A stretch of 64,000 bases of DNA from Ophioderma brevispina. Lineage: Eukaryota; Echinodermata; Ophiuroidea; Amphilepidida; Ophiodermatidae. The stretch is taken from assembly GCA_023653785.1 (NCBI GenBank), contig JAMKCH010044196.1, positions 1 to 64,000 of the forward strand. Reading direction: 5' to 3'. This document shows positions 49,566 through 60,585 of this stretch, piece by piece; positions within the stretch are counted from its first letter, which is position 1, and each line of letters starts with the position of its first letter. The position numbers were made by a program, and so were the translations under genes. The notes under the pieces were generated by a model that was not told the DNA's origin, ran no database searches, and saw nothing but the letters and a program-made list of their open reading frames with translations.

Positions 49566-49903
49566 AGGTGCAACGAGAGATTTTGAGGCACCCAAATATT
49601 ATGTCATAATAGTAATTTCATATAGAATAGACACTCAAGTAGATTTCTTACCCTGTATTTTGCTACAGAAATGTCTTAAAAGAGAAAAAAAGTGATTTTG
49701 ATTTGCTTATAATTCAATATAAAACATGGGTATTTTGTATTTGTCCTAATGAAATTAAAAATTCACCGTTTTTGTACCAAAGAAACATTTTCAACTTATT
49801 CCTTTCAGTTGGAGAATTTTTGAGGAAAGCTTTAAATCAGGGCAAAAATCAGTAATTTCGATTTTTTTAGGGGACACTTAATATGTGAATCTCCGTTGCA
49901 CCT
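49566..49903. mobile_element. 338-bp MITE with AGGTGCAACG ends
   Basis: AGGTGCAACGAGAGATT on the left and AATCTCCGTTGCACCT on the right are inverted repeats differing by one base. The target duplication is unclear ('ttaa' against 'gtaaa'). There is no coding capacity and the family is unassigned. Confidence 0.6.
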
Positions 49904-50477
49904 GTAAATATGTGACAGTTTTGTGAAAATTGTACTAAAGTGAGTCACCTGGCTACAAACCAGAGAATTAGAATGATCCACCTATGTAACACTCCAAAAC
50001 AGTGGAAGGGTTTTTCTTCCTCATGTAGCACTTCTCCAAACCACACCTGTTTTATTCGGAAGATGTATTAATTGACAAAACTCTTCCAATTGGCCTGGCA
50101 TGTAGATTGATATAAGTGGGGCTAAGATGAAGGTGAGATATTCCCAATATATTGATTTGATTACTTTACAATTCTGAGATTTACAACCAATACACTGTTA
50201 TAAGTATGTGCGATTTCATCGTAGGCAAATCTGCATCTAAATGCCCTAAAGATACAGAAAATATTGTCTATGAATATTATAGGTAATTTGAACCATAGTC
50301 CATTACATGAATTATTAATATAATCCCAGATTCATGAAATCAAAGATCAAAGGTCTTACATTATCCCACATAATCCTTTAGTCACAGGATTTGTTTGGAT
50401 TCCATTTCATATAAGGGAAATTTCCTCATGGGATGACTGGACCACCAAAAGAATTGTTGTGGTAGAGTTTCATATAG
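49904..50477. other. Non-coding sequence, no gene seen
   Basis: AT-rich, with stops in all frames and no repeat recognised. Confidence 0.4.
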
Positions 50478-50586
50478 AAGTCCAAGGATGCAATGAGGTA
50501 TTGCCATTGATTCCGTCAAGCGTTACTGCACAACATCAAACAGCACATTGGGGAATCATTTGTAATACCTATTTGCCTTGGGACTT
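50478..50586. repeat. About 110-bp foldback hairpin, related to 60756-60869
   Basis: 'aagtccaaggatgcaatgag' pairs imperfectly with 'tatttgccttgggactt', and 'ggtattgcca' pairs with 'tgtaatacc'. The order of motifs (gattccgtca, actgcacaac, aatacct) matches the hairpin at 60756. It is an old palindromic MITE. Confidence 0.6.
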
Positions 50587-50768
50587 CATATTAAGAGGTT
50601 CATACCAATGTGTGGATCAAGGAAACGCAAGTTCCAAATTAGAAGTAGAACATTTTGTTCTAATGACAACAACAATGACAACCAAAAAAATAGCAGAAGA
50701 AATAACAAGTAAAAAGCGAAGTACTGTATTGTTTCCTAGTAAGCGCCCATACTGTAATACATGCCTGT

Positions 50769-51060
50769 CCATATCTCAGCATGTGCCCGTCCGCGGCATG
50801 TGCCCGTCCATACCTCTGCACGTGCCCGTCCATACCTCTGCACGTGCCCGTCCATACCTCTGCACGTGCCCGTCCATACCTCGGCACGTGCCTGTCCATA
50901 CCTCGGCACGTGCCTGTCCATACCTCGGCACGTGCCCGTCCATACCTCGGCACGTGCCTGTCCATACCTCGGCACGTGCCCGTCCATACCTCGGCACGTG
51001 CCCGTCCATACCTCGGCACGTGCCCGTCCATAACTCGGCATGTGTCTGCCCATACATCAG
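50769..51060. repeat. 22-bp minisatellite with ten CACGTG E-boxes
   Basis: The unit is 'catacctcggcacgtgcccgtc' type (22 bp), with degenerate copies at both edges (gcatgtgcc, gcgtgtgcc). CACGTG occurs exactly every 22 bp, at 50819, 50841, 50863, 50885, 50907, 50929, 50951, 50973, 50995 and 51017. The unit is stop-free in all frames, so ORFs of about 100-228 codons arise on both strands. They are artefacts of the repeat. CACGTG is the core site of bHLH factors such as USF, Myc/Max and CLOCK; occupancy here is unknown. Confidence 0.9.
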
Positions 51061-52484
51061 CGTGTGCCATTCCATCAAATTTTTAATAACATTTCCAAGT
51101 TATGCCATCCAGATATCACAGATTTGGGAAAGACATTGCATTTGACATCTCAACTAACCTGTAAGCAAGCTTTTTAGAAAATTAAAATTCGTTCGTCAAT
51201 TCTGTTCATTTAGCCCAAGGAAGGAGAGAGGATAATTTGATGCGAAGATGTCAGATATCCAGTGTAAGGGATCAGGGCCAGGTCCAGTTTCTTCCAGGAG
51301 GCCAGCAGCACAGCAAGCCCAGGAGCTGGGGAGGCCATGCAGTCACCGTTCGCACACCAAGAAAGGTGAGATTTCAATTAAGATCTGGGGGAAAATGCAT
51401 TTTTAAACCAGGGGAAAAATACATATGCGCAGATACTTAGACTGACTGCGCACTAACGATCTTGCAATTAGTATGTGTGAATCTGCTCATTTGGTCACAA
51501 GCGATGATGGAAGACAGATCGAGGTCACAAGGACGACCACTATCAGCAGCGAAGGTCCATATTTTACCGAGAATAACAGCAAGCCAAATTACTTAAACAC
51601 TAACATCATGAACTGTTTTTTCCTATAGCCTATTAAAAGAAATAAAACCATCAATACAAATCCTAATGTATAATTTCTCCCTCAGTGAAAAATCCATACA
51701 GGCACCTTTATTCCACAATAGTGTTACACATTACACTTTACTACGTTTAACCCCCTATTTACCAACATTCCACATGGCGAGTTCGGAACGGGACAAAGAC
51801 AAAACCTCATTTCTTGAAACGACCTTGCCTCCACAATTCGTCCAAAATCCACTTTTTCCTTTACAAAAAAAACAAGCCTTTCGGACCGTCGAAGACTTCA
51901 ACACATAACATTCAATTTATAGCTCCAAACACTGCTCCCTCTTTCCAAAACCATTCACAAAGTTCAATTCCACTCAAATTGCAAAAGGCAGTAGTACTAT
52001 TACCCCCATAGTGCACACTTCTGCTTCTGACGCACATTTTTGGAGCCTCAAAAGTATATAAAGTAGGCCAATTCCAATATACAGACACGTTTGATAAAAA
52101 TGTTCTGACCCATCTATGAGAAATTTCCTCACCCATTACATCACATTTTCAAAGCCAGTCAGGGCAGCCGAGCTGACCGAGAACAACCAAAATTAGGCGT
52201 CTAACTTGTTTTTTTTTGCCTAATCCTCGTCGTAATTCAAAAATTCAATTTTGACTTTTCTCATATGGTAAAACATGGTCAATCTTTTAGACTTCATTTG
52301 AGAATTCGTGCAACCACCTAGATACAATCTATCTGATTGGCTCATTACGGAACACAACATGAGATAGCCCTCTTGGTAACCAATCAAAATAGGGCTGCTT
52401 TATATCTGTGTAAACCATACCACAATGCCTTAGCTATGCGTACACTATATCTAATTTGCTCTTACATTATATTAGGTGTGTTCC
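51061..52484. other. Non-coding sequence with one weak exon candidate
   Basis: An AG acceptor at 51212-51213 and a GTGAGA donor at 51366 bracket 152 bp open in one frame (51214-51365). The phase does not match the exon at 37863 and the peptide has no recognisable motif. A 45-codon ORF with a good ATG context starts at 51775. Neither is called as a gene. Confidence 0.3.
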
Positions 52485-53640
52485 AGACTGTGGCCTACTT
52501 TCGAAAGTAGCATTACCAACGAAAAATTCATGTAATCCTCAGTGACGACTCTTAACAACGACGCACGTCAACACAGACTTAACAACGATACCCTTCCAAA
52601 TTACAGCCGGCGGCCTTCATCTGTCATTGGTAAATATCGGAAGTAGCTCGCCGCTCGCGCTGACCTGTCGGTTAATTGCTTGAACCCCGGGAAAACCAAC
52701 CCCTTGTAAACCAGCAAATGGAATCCTCAAGCAGGATTTTTTAAACGAATTTTGGCTTGTTTTTCGTTATTACTCATCGCCAGAGGATTTTTGCAGTAAC
52801 ATTGTTTTTATGCCGATGATCATTCCCCTATCAATCAGTGAGAAGCGATCCAAGCCCAACATACCTCAAAAACAAATGTCATGCATCATCAACGATTGCT
52901 CACTTATACAAATCATATAAAGATCTAATCTCGCCACAAAACAATGAATATGTACTTATTTAGGATGGAATATCGATCGAATTAATTTCTCTCTCAATAA
53001 AAATTAATGTTTTGGAATTTCTTTTTCAACAACTGTTCAAATGCTTGGCATCCTACCTGATGTGCATAACCACATGGACACGAGGCTGCCTGTCAGGTCA
53101 CGTGATCGCAAAGGGAAATCCCTAGTTTAAGTTGTCTTCACTCAATTTTATCTTGCATGGGGTTCCTTCCATCTCGATTACCGCTTTATCCTCTCTCCGA
53201 CCAATTTGGGTTCCGTGTTCGCTGGTTTCGGGCTGTACTACAGATGAGGATGCCATTATCAAATAAATTGGAAAACAGTAAACTGTACTACAGACAAGCG
53301 CAAGACCCTCTGTCAAGTTGATACACACAAGTAAAATGGCGTTCATTTATGGTATCCACGCTATGGAATAAGTTGACGAGGTCACGATGGGTGAGGTACC
53401 CTTACACATCGACGGTCGTGAGTAGACTGTTCACCACGGCACTTACCACGACTGATCTCTCGCAAGTAGCTCGCTACTTTTAAGATTTCTTAAAAGTAAA
53501 TCGTCCTTGTTAACTCGTTTGTTAGCTGTTAAACAATGATGTTGGTCAGACGGTCACTACTCACGAGCTACCAATGACTGTGCTTACAATACGATCTTAC
53601 CAACGATCTTAACAACGATCGTCTGAAGCCTACTTCCAGT
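52485..53640 (-). mobile_element. Harbinger-like TIR transposon, copy 2 (reverse orientation)
   Basis: This is the reverse complement of the 4097-5283 element over its whole length, including both ends and the ATG region. On the minus strand the frame is open through SSSVVQPETSEHGTQIGRRE to a stop at about 53122, where copy 1 has an earlier stop. The two full-length copies lie in opposite orientation 48 kb apart. No transposase domain is seen. Confidence 0.6.
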
Positions 53641-53947
53641 CCCACGTTAACCAATCAAAATTCCTTATTTACAATAACTGTGAAAATTATTCCAATACAA
53701 TGTCCTTGAATAAAACCATTGTCCAATTATTACAAGAATAATAAACACTAGAAAGCTCATTCAACCTTTCACAAGTATTGTATATTCATCCTTAAATATC
53801 CAAATATAAGGAGTAATGGCAATTTAGGACATTAAGGTAATAGATCAGTACACCTCTCCACCCGAAAGAGATATGCTATACAGCGTCCCTGACAGTGTCC
53901 TGAGGAAGAAAGTAAAACCATTTGTTTCAAATTGGTATTCTTTTTAC

Positions 53948-54426
53948 TACCGTAACCACTCGGGTATAAGCCCCTTGGGTATAAGCCACCCCCACTTTTA
54001 AAGGAAAATACAGGAGCTAGATACACTTTTTTTGGGTATAAGGCCAGGTGTAATTTTAGCATTCAGGAGACAATGTGGCAGTAAGTACAAACAAAATCAC
54101 TTTTAAAACTGGACTATGCTATAGAGCCATCAATGTGGGGCTCAATACCCCGGCCCAATAATTGGGATGGCTTGCTTGCTATATTACTTGAGGAATGTGA
54201 TTGGGAAAATCGAACTTTTTAATGTTTTAATATCTGCTACAACTAAAGTGTACATTATATGGTATCTGATGAAATAATATGCTCTTCTTAAAATGATATT
54301 GTTAATTTTGTATTGTATGATATTTGCTCCCAAGTTCTAGCCCCTCCCAGGTATAAGCCCCACCATATTTTTGAAGTAAAAACTTCCTTTTAGGGGGGGT
54401 GGGCTTATACCCGAGTGTTTACGGTA
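53948..54426. mobile_element. 479-bp MITE with TACCGTAA ends
   Basis: TACCGTAACCACTCGGGTAT at the left and ATACCCGAGTGTTTACGGTA at the right are near-perfect inverted repeats of about 26 bp including 'aagccc'. If the terminal TA is the target duplication, it fits the Tc1/mariner type. 'gggtataagcc' recurs internally (53971-53989, 54351-54360), so the ends carry direct subrepeats. Confidence 0.7.
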
Positions 54427-56339
54427 TTATGTGTTAAAGCAACTAAAGCACATTTTTTTTAAGACACCCTCAATTTTCCAACATGTGAGATTTTTACCCC
54501 GGTGGGTTGTATGGGTAACTGGCTAGTAAACTACCTGTAAATGGTTAAGCTCGAAATGTCTATGTTGTCGCAAACGAAGGAGTTTTGTAGTTCGAATAAT
54601 TAATATTGGAAGATCTCCGAAATAATTCAACGGCTGCTTGGAGGAACAGCCTTTCCATTTGAAAATAAATAGCCGGGAAATAGAGTATGTACGTGTCTAC
54701 GCTCCGTCGCTCATCCATTAGTTGTTTATTGGTTCAAAAACAAGTAATTAGAGGTAATTTCTTGAGGTGGCATTATTTCATCATGGATGGACATAAAATT
54801 AGCATTTCCAGCTCTGCCGTAAGTACAGTCTGGGATCCCAATTCGAAATTACAAATTCCCGTATTTTATGATAATACGCTTTTTGAGCATTCTCGTTTGC
54901 AGGTAGTATATAGTTTCCTAGACAATTACCAACATAACTGTGCAAAATATCAAATTTGGAAAATTGGGGGCGCTCTTCAAAAATGTGATGTTATTGCTTT
55001 AAGGACGAAGGTTACACAAAAAATCCTGATTTGAGGACATCAAATTTGTAGGAGTAATTTAAAGGATTTCGATCATCGTGGTCGATTGGCCCACAACTTG
55101 GCCATTTTTGACCAATTCTGAGGATTTGACTCCATAATCATTACACCATGCTCTTTATCAAAAATGGCGGTCATTGGGAGGACCCCAAAACGAGGGAGAG
55201 AACAGCCAGGGATTAATTCAGAAGTTCGCCTGGACAATATAGGCGAACGGGGAAGGAATGTTAATGTATTATCTTCATGCAGGAATACACAATCAAGTGT
55301 TCAAAAACTACTAGAGTTGTGTGTAAATTTAACACTGGAACGTATGTTAAAGGTATTTAAAATTAAAATTGGGTTAAAATTTGACCACAAAAGTGTTCAA
55401 AACTTTAGTACAACAAAGTGGTTCAAAAGGATCAAAAGTGTTTTCAAAAATGGGCTCAAAAAACTTAATTACCAAGAGTGTTTTAAAACTCTCTTATCTC
55501 AATTTTCAGGGTGTGTCTAAGGAGCCACACTCTTGCAATTTGTTGAAATGTTTCCTAGTAATCACATGTTAAACAAAGAACACCTTTTTTTTTCAGACAT
55601 AACTTTTTTCTGAGTACCTTGTAGCTTATATTACAATATCGGCCATCTTTTGGCAAAACGCCCTACCGAATCGTCCAACCAGAAGTATTTGTCGCACTCT
55701 AGCCAGGTCATGGTACTTTTACATAAAGGATGCATGAGAATTGAACCCACCGGCCTGTTTACGACTGGGAAAAGATTTAATTGCAGTGATTAACTAACAG
55801 ACAGACGTAATGGCATTTGTATAGGCCTATGCTGTCTGGCGGACAAAGTAAGATATTGTAATAGCATAGCTGCTTTCAATTAATTGGGTATGCACTGAGA
55901 AGAAGAGAAGGGTGGTAATTAGTGTAGAATGCATGGTAGGAATGTCGTCTTACATGATAAAAAGTTCTTATTTCAGCTCGTAGGACTTGAGTGATGAGTC
56001 TCCTCTTATTTATGCTGGTTGTGAATCATCATATTTTCTAAATTTGCAAGAAGTTCTCAAGAATTTTGCAAGAAGTTCTCAGTGCAAAATAACAGTTTAA
56101 AATTTCTTCATGAAATTCTATTAAATTGAATGTACTTTCCAGTGCGTCAGGTCAAGTTTCCTTTGAGGTCCTGCTACTGGACACTCATAGCACATTAAAC
56201 TGTGAAAAGAAAAGCAAGTGATTGTAAAAGACAGGACAGAGGGAACATCAAAACAGAACAAAAGTCTCGGCCACAGACAAAGACAAAGACCAATACTTGC
56301 TGTTTAATTTTGTCTGTCAGTGTCTCTCTTCACCACAGC
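54427..56339. other. Non-coding sequence, no gene seen
   Basis: ORFs of 115-118 codons (54687-55034, 55164-55520) show no motif or splice support. The second crosses repeated 'agtgtt(c)aaaa' motifs at 55285-55490. The repeat 'tgcaagaagttctca' occurs twice at 56047-56080. Confidence 0.35.
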
Positions 56340-56820
56340 CCAACATAGCATGGAAAGATCTATGCTTAGCATCACCAAGCATGACAGGAAACAAATGTGT
56401 GCATCAGAAACCAGACTAAAATCACAGACATCATCCATGCAATGAAGCCAAAAGAAATGGTCATGGGCTGGTCATATGGCAAGACAGAATAACGACCGGG
56501 CTTTTGCTTATGCAGATGCGGTGATGCAGTGAGCGTGCCCAAGCCCCCTCTGCTGGTTTGTTGTTTCATGAATGTGACCGATATCGATCGAGTGAATTCG
56601 CATTCATGCGGTCACATTTCTGAACACAGCTGGGCATGGGCGCGCTCACTGCATCACCGCATCTGCATAAGCATAAGCCGGTTTTCTAAAGGTCGTAAGT
56701 GATGGAAGGTGGACAAAGTTAATAACTAAATGGATACCTATAAGTGGATAAGACATCCAGGAAGATTAAAAGTTAGATGGAGAGACAAGAATTTGGTGCA
56801 GAATGTCTGACATTGGTTTT
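56340..56820 (+). pseudogene. RTE-like LINE reverse transcriptase tail, interrupted by a MITE
   Basis: KWSWAGHMAR is encoded at 56455-56484 and GRLKVRWRDKN near 56760-56792. This is the same motif order as in 7083-7545 and 28375-28825 but from a more diverged element. The expected middle is displaced by a 187-bp palindromic insertion, and stops interrupt the rest. It is a dead fragment. Confidence 0.6.
56496..56682. mobile_element. 187-bp palindromic MITE inserted in the LINE fragment
   Basis: 'gcttatgcagatgcggtgat' plus 'gcagtgagcg' on the left is exactly complementary to 'cgctcactgcatcaccgcat' plus 'ctgcataagc' on the right. The inner part also folds ('gtgacc' with 'ggtcac'). The outermost bases are CCGG. 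It splits the LINE frame between the WAGH and RW-D motifs, which marks both the insertion and its order in time. Confidence 0.75.
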
Positions 56821-59106
56821 TAGGGGGGCCAAGTCAAGGTCAAATTGGACCTTTTGCTTTTTGCAGCAGCTATATTTCTTCCAATAAAGCTGATATAAAT
56901 ATAAGATTGTACACATGGGTAGTATTCAAGATTAGCTATCACCAGCCCAAATTTGAAAGTTATATCACTTTTACTTTTTGACTTATGGCCCCCCCCCCAA
57001 AGTATGGTCCGAGTGGTTTTTAGCCATTTTTGACCCCCTGTAATTTTAAATTGGGGCAAGGTGCATTTTTTCTGATCACATACTTGCAATCTACAGCAAA
57101 AGGTAATCTAGAATGCCAAGTTTGATGGATCTGACTCTGAGGGGTGTAGTTCTTTACTTATGGCCCTCTGAATATTGAATTTCACACCGGTACGTGTTTT
57201 TGAGGTCACCCCCCTCAAATTTAAAATTGCTGTAGCGTGAAAACGAAAAGAGGCACAGAGCTCAAATTTTCAGGATTTTAGTTTCTCATGAATATCTTTC
57301 AATACACCAAAAAAGAAAGAAATCCATGAGGTGATGGTGTACTCGATTTGTTGAATTGGCATGGAATGACCCTATGATGTATTGTCCAATCAGAGACTTG
57401 GTAAGGAAGACTTCAAAGGTTTGTACAGATATATAGAATGCCTGTTATGATTGGTTAATTAAAGGTTATATTATGCTATATCATGAAATAAGCCAATCGG
57501 AGATCCTGTAAGAAAGGTGGTAGACCTCATCTGATGTACATCCACACCCTGATTCACATTAACCAATGAGTTTTCTACATAGAACATACCAGCACAGGGT
57601 ATTGATTAAGAATAGCTCAGAATGATGATATTTGCTGATGAGGATAAGAGTTGACATTTATAAGCTCTCCTTACTTTCCAGGTCCCCATTTTATTTAATT
57701 GTCCTACTTCTCCAGGTCCATTTTCAAACACAAAGATTAACCAGTCAAGATGAATAGCTTTTGCTTATAGCTGTACTGTTAATAGAACAATATTGTAGTT
57801 ATTAAGCTCCAGTTATTTTTTATTAGTCTTTTGTGTGATGTCTATTTTAAGTAATTCCTTTGACTTCCAAGAGGAGATAATTAAGGTCCTTAGTCCAGCT
57901 TGAGAAAAAGTGGTGTGCCACATGTGTAACATTTTGGTATCAGTTCAGGGAAGCTATGCAAGCTGGTGATACTCTTGCTATCCGAGGGTTTTTCTGCAGA
58001 AGGCCCCATCTGCAAGCTGCATTTGTACAGTTATGTCTTAGTACAGTCTATACCTGCCAAATTCTACACGTGCAGCTATTGCAGGTGGCATTTTGCACTA
58101 AACCCTCGATATGGGATGATGAGATCTAAATTGTGGTTCAATCAGGTGTTAAATCGGTCTGCTCATTTATCAGAATGGGGTTTGGGTGAGAGTTAGCCGA
58201 GCTGACTTCCAGTTCAGGGACTGAAATGAGGGTAACTATGAGTTACAATATGCTCATCCCCCAGGACACAGTTCAGTGGGGTTGTACTTGTACATACATG
58301 AACATGAACTGACCTTGTGGATTCTAGAGTTATCTGCGTTGATACTATCATACCCAAAAAACAGGGGTGTATTTTTTAAAATTACACTGGTGAATGGAAT
58401 GGTACTGATCTATGCCAAGGGAATTGAGATTTTTACTTAGTCATAGTGGTAGTCATGGGGGTTAACTTCAGGGCCAGAGGTTGGCCAAGGCTAGTCTTTC
58501 GAACATGCTTTGTGTGCTGGATGAGTAAAGGTTCTATTGTTGATTGGAAAGCATGTGCGAAGGCAGGGCATTGGCATGCTTGCAATAGTGTGAACCACCA
58601 TTTAGGGTGGGATTTTGAATATAGGGCAGTTTGTGGCTCTGAGTCTTGCAAGGATACATAAAGGCTGCTAGAATGGAGTCTGGGGTGGGATTCTGCAGAG
58701 AGGTGGCCTAACCAGACATTTGCAAAAAGGGGGGGGGGGCATGGCAGAAGGGGTGCCGAAGCATTTTTGAGGGGGTGAATTTGGGTTCTTCTCCATAGAC
58801 AAAAAACTGTTACAATGGTCAGTTTATTTGGGGGTCTGGCGGGGTGGGGGAGAACGAGGGTGCTGAGCAGGCTTTCCTCTCCCCCCCATTCCGTGGATCA
58901 TATTGGAAATCTGCAAAACACACATGACGATTTTTGCGGACGGTAAACTTTCTGAACAAACCCACATGCTGACGATGTTCTTGGCACTGTCGGTAAGGGT
59001 AATTTTATACAGGGGGGTCGCTTGCGCAATTCAACGAGAAAGGACATTTTTCCAGGTGTTACGTTTTAGGTATGGTATAATGGACTTAGACAGTAACATT
59101 TAAGCG
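56821..59106. other. Non-coding sequence, no gene seen
   Basis: Contains 'cttatggccc' and 'gacctt'-type repeats (56960-57200), several CCAAT/ATTGG motifs at 57386-57570 and a G-rich area at 58690-58880. No exon is recognised. Confidence 0.4.
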
Positions 59107-59224
59107 TTGTTATATGGGCCTCCATTTTTATGATAAAACTTTTAAAAAATATTTATTTCTCAATTTTATTTGAGAAAGATTTCTCACAGGAAAAGCAACG
59201 TTGTTTACTATAAAAGAGAGAAAA

Positions 59225-59366
59225 GGGGAATTACCCCTAGTTGGTTTGCTAAGTTAACCTGTTTAGATTGCACAAGAGGGGCAATGGGAATTCCCCAAGA
59301 ATGTTAAACTTAGAAACTTGTTTATGTTTTGAGATAAAAACATTGTAAGATCAGGGAATTTCCCCC
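59225..59366. promoter_or_regulatory. Cluster of three kappaB-like sites
   Basis: GGGGAATTACCCC (59225-59237), GGGAATTCCCC (59286-59296) and GGGAATTTCCCCC (59354-59366) fit or nearly fit the GGGRNNYYCC consensus of NF-kappaB/Rel and are spaced 61 and 68 bp apart. TATAAAA lies at 59211. An AATAAA polyadenylation signal follows at 60079-60084. A promoter, or the U3 region of a solo LTR, would fit, but LTR ends and a target duplication were not found. Confidence 0.4.
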
Positions 59367-60359
59367 ATAGAGTTATATAATGAAAGTGGGTAATTCGGGT
59401 GATGAATTCCGATTGTTCGGCTAGTGTAAGGTTATGTTTTGCATAAGAATGATGTAATTGATTATTGTTAGAAAGGGGAATCTATCGTTTTGAGTAGTTA
59501 AATACTATCACTGGAAGGACTCTTGCCAGCATCCACTACTAACAAGTTAGCTAGAAGTTAGCTAGTTGGACTCTGCATTCAGGAGCAGAACATAAAGTAC
59601 CTAGTGCCAGGATATAATCCATGTGAGCCAGAGGTGCTGTTAATTATTCACTGTCATCTTTGAAGCCGAAAAGTGTGGGAATCAAAAAAAAAAAATAGGA
59701 TTCCAAAATTGTGGGGACAGATAGAAATCGGGTTGATTATCGTGTACTGATATACTGTGGATTTATTATCGTCGAGGGGACTTATTTAACCTGTCGTCTT
59801 GAAACTGCTGGACAAGATTACCTCAGGACTGAGAGATTCCCTGTGGAAAAATACCTGAGGAGTTTTGTATTGAAACTTGTGCGCTGTCTTTGGAGTTCTT
59901 CGCTGTGAGGACATATCATCGTGGAATGCAACGCTTCTTGTGGGGACATTTATTGGACATTCTTGAGGACAATAAGTATCAGTTATTATAATCATTGGTG
60001 TAATTGGTTGTGATTTTGATTTATGTACTTTTGTTTTGGACATTACCAAATTCTTGACCCAAATTTCCAAGTAAAGATAATAAAACTGTTTATTTAGATC
60101 ATTTGTGCACAAGGATCCTTTATTGTGTTTGCAAGGTATTCTGACCTTAGAAGTCTACGAGACGTCATAACGAGGCGTCCACCAGCAGCTGTTGGAATCA
60201 AGATGGCCATCTGATCTCTAGGTGCAAATTAAGTAAACCAACCGCCTCAAACACAAATCCAAGTCCATAAAGCACATGGGCTATTACCCTGGTTGGACTG
60301 CTCAGGACTAATACTGACTCAGTGGTCCAGTGATTGACAGTGTTTTTCACATGATGTGG
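59367..60359. other. Possible LTR or transcript-end region, unassigned
   Basis: Apart from AATAAA at 60079-60084 and a 12-base A run (about 59684-59695), no gene is seen. It may be the downstream part of a solo LTR or a 3' end. Confidence 0.25.
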
Positions 60360-60585
60360 AGCATCAGAAACCAATATGGCCACGCCTCCTTGGTTACGTG
60401 TCAGATCTAAGCTCAAAGTTTTTTTACCATGCTAGTGGTTACTGCTAGAAAAGGACTGTCTACTCGTGATACTTGTTTGATGCTATGCTAGGTATGTTTT
60501 CAAAACCATAATGAACCCACGCTCCTTGGGTTACGTTCGGATCTAAGCTCAAGTTTTTTTTTTACCATGCTTAGTGTTACTGCTA

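Noticed and set aside
50459..51145. 228-codon ORF and antisense ORFs of 100-136 codons
   Set aside because: The 22-bp minisatellite has no stop in any frame, so long frames on both strands are expected. The peptide is a pure 22-residue repeat.
51214..51365. Candidate 152-bp exon
   Set aside because: The splice consensus is acceptable, but the phase does not match the known exon and the peptide has no recognisable feature.
55164..55520. 118-codon ORF
   Set aside because: It crosses local 'agtgtt(c)aaaa' repeats, has no domain and lacks splice or promoter support.
57386..57570. Cluster of CCAAT/ATTGG motifs as a promoter
   Set aside because: Four matches to a 5-bp motif in an AT-rich stretch are near chance, and no TATA or start region is seen.
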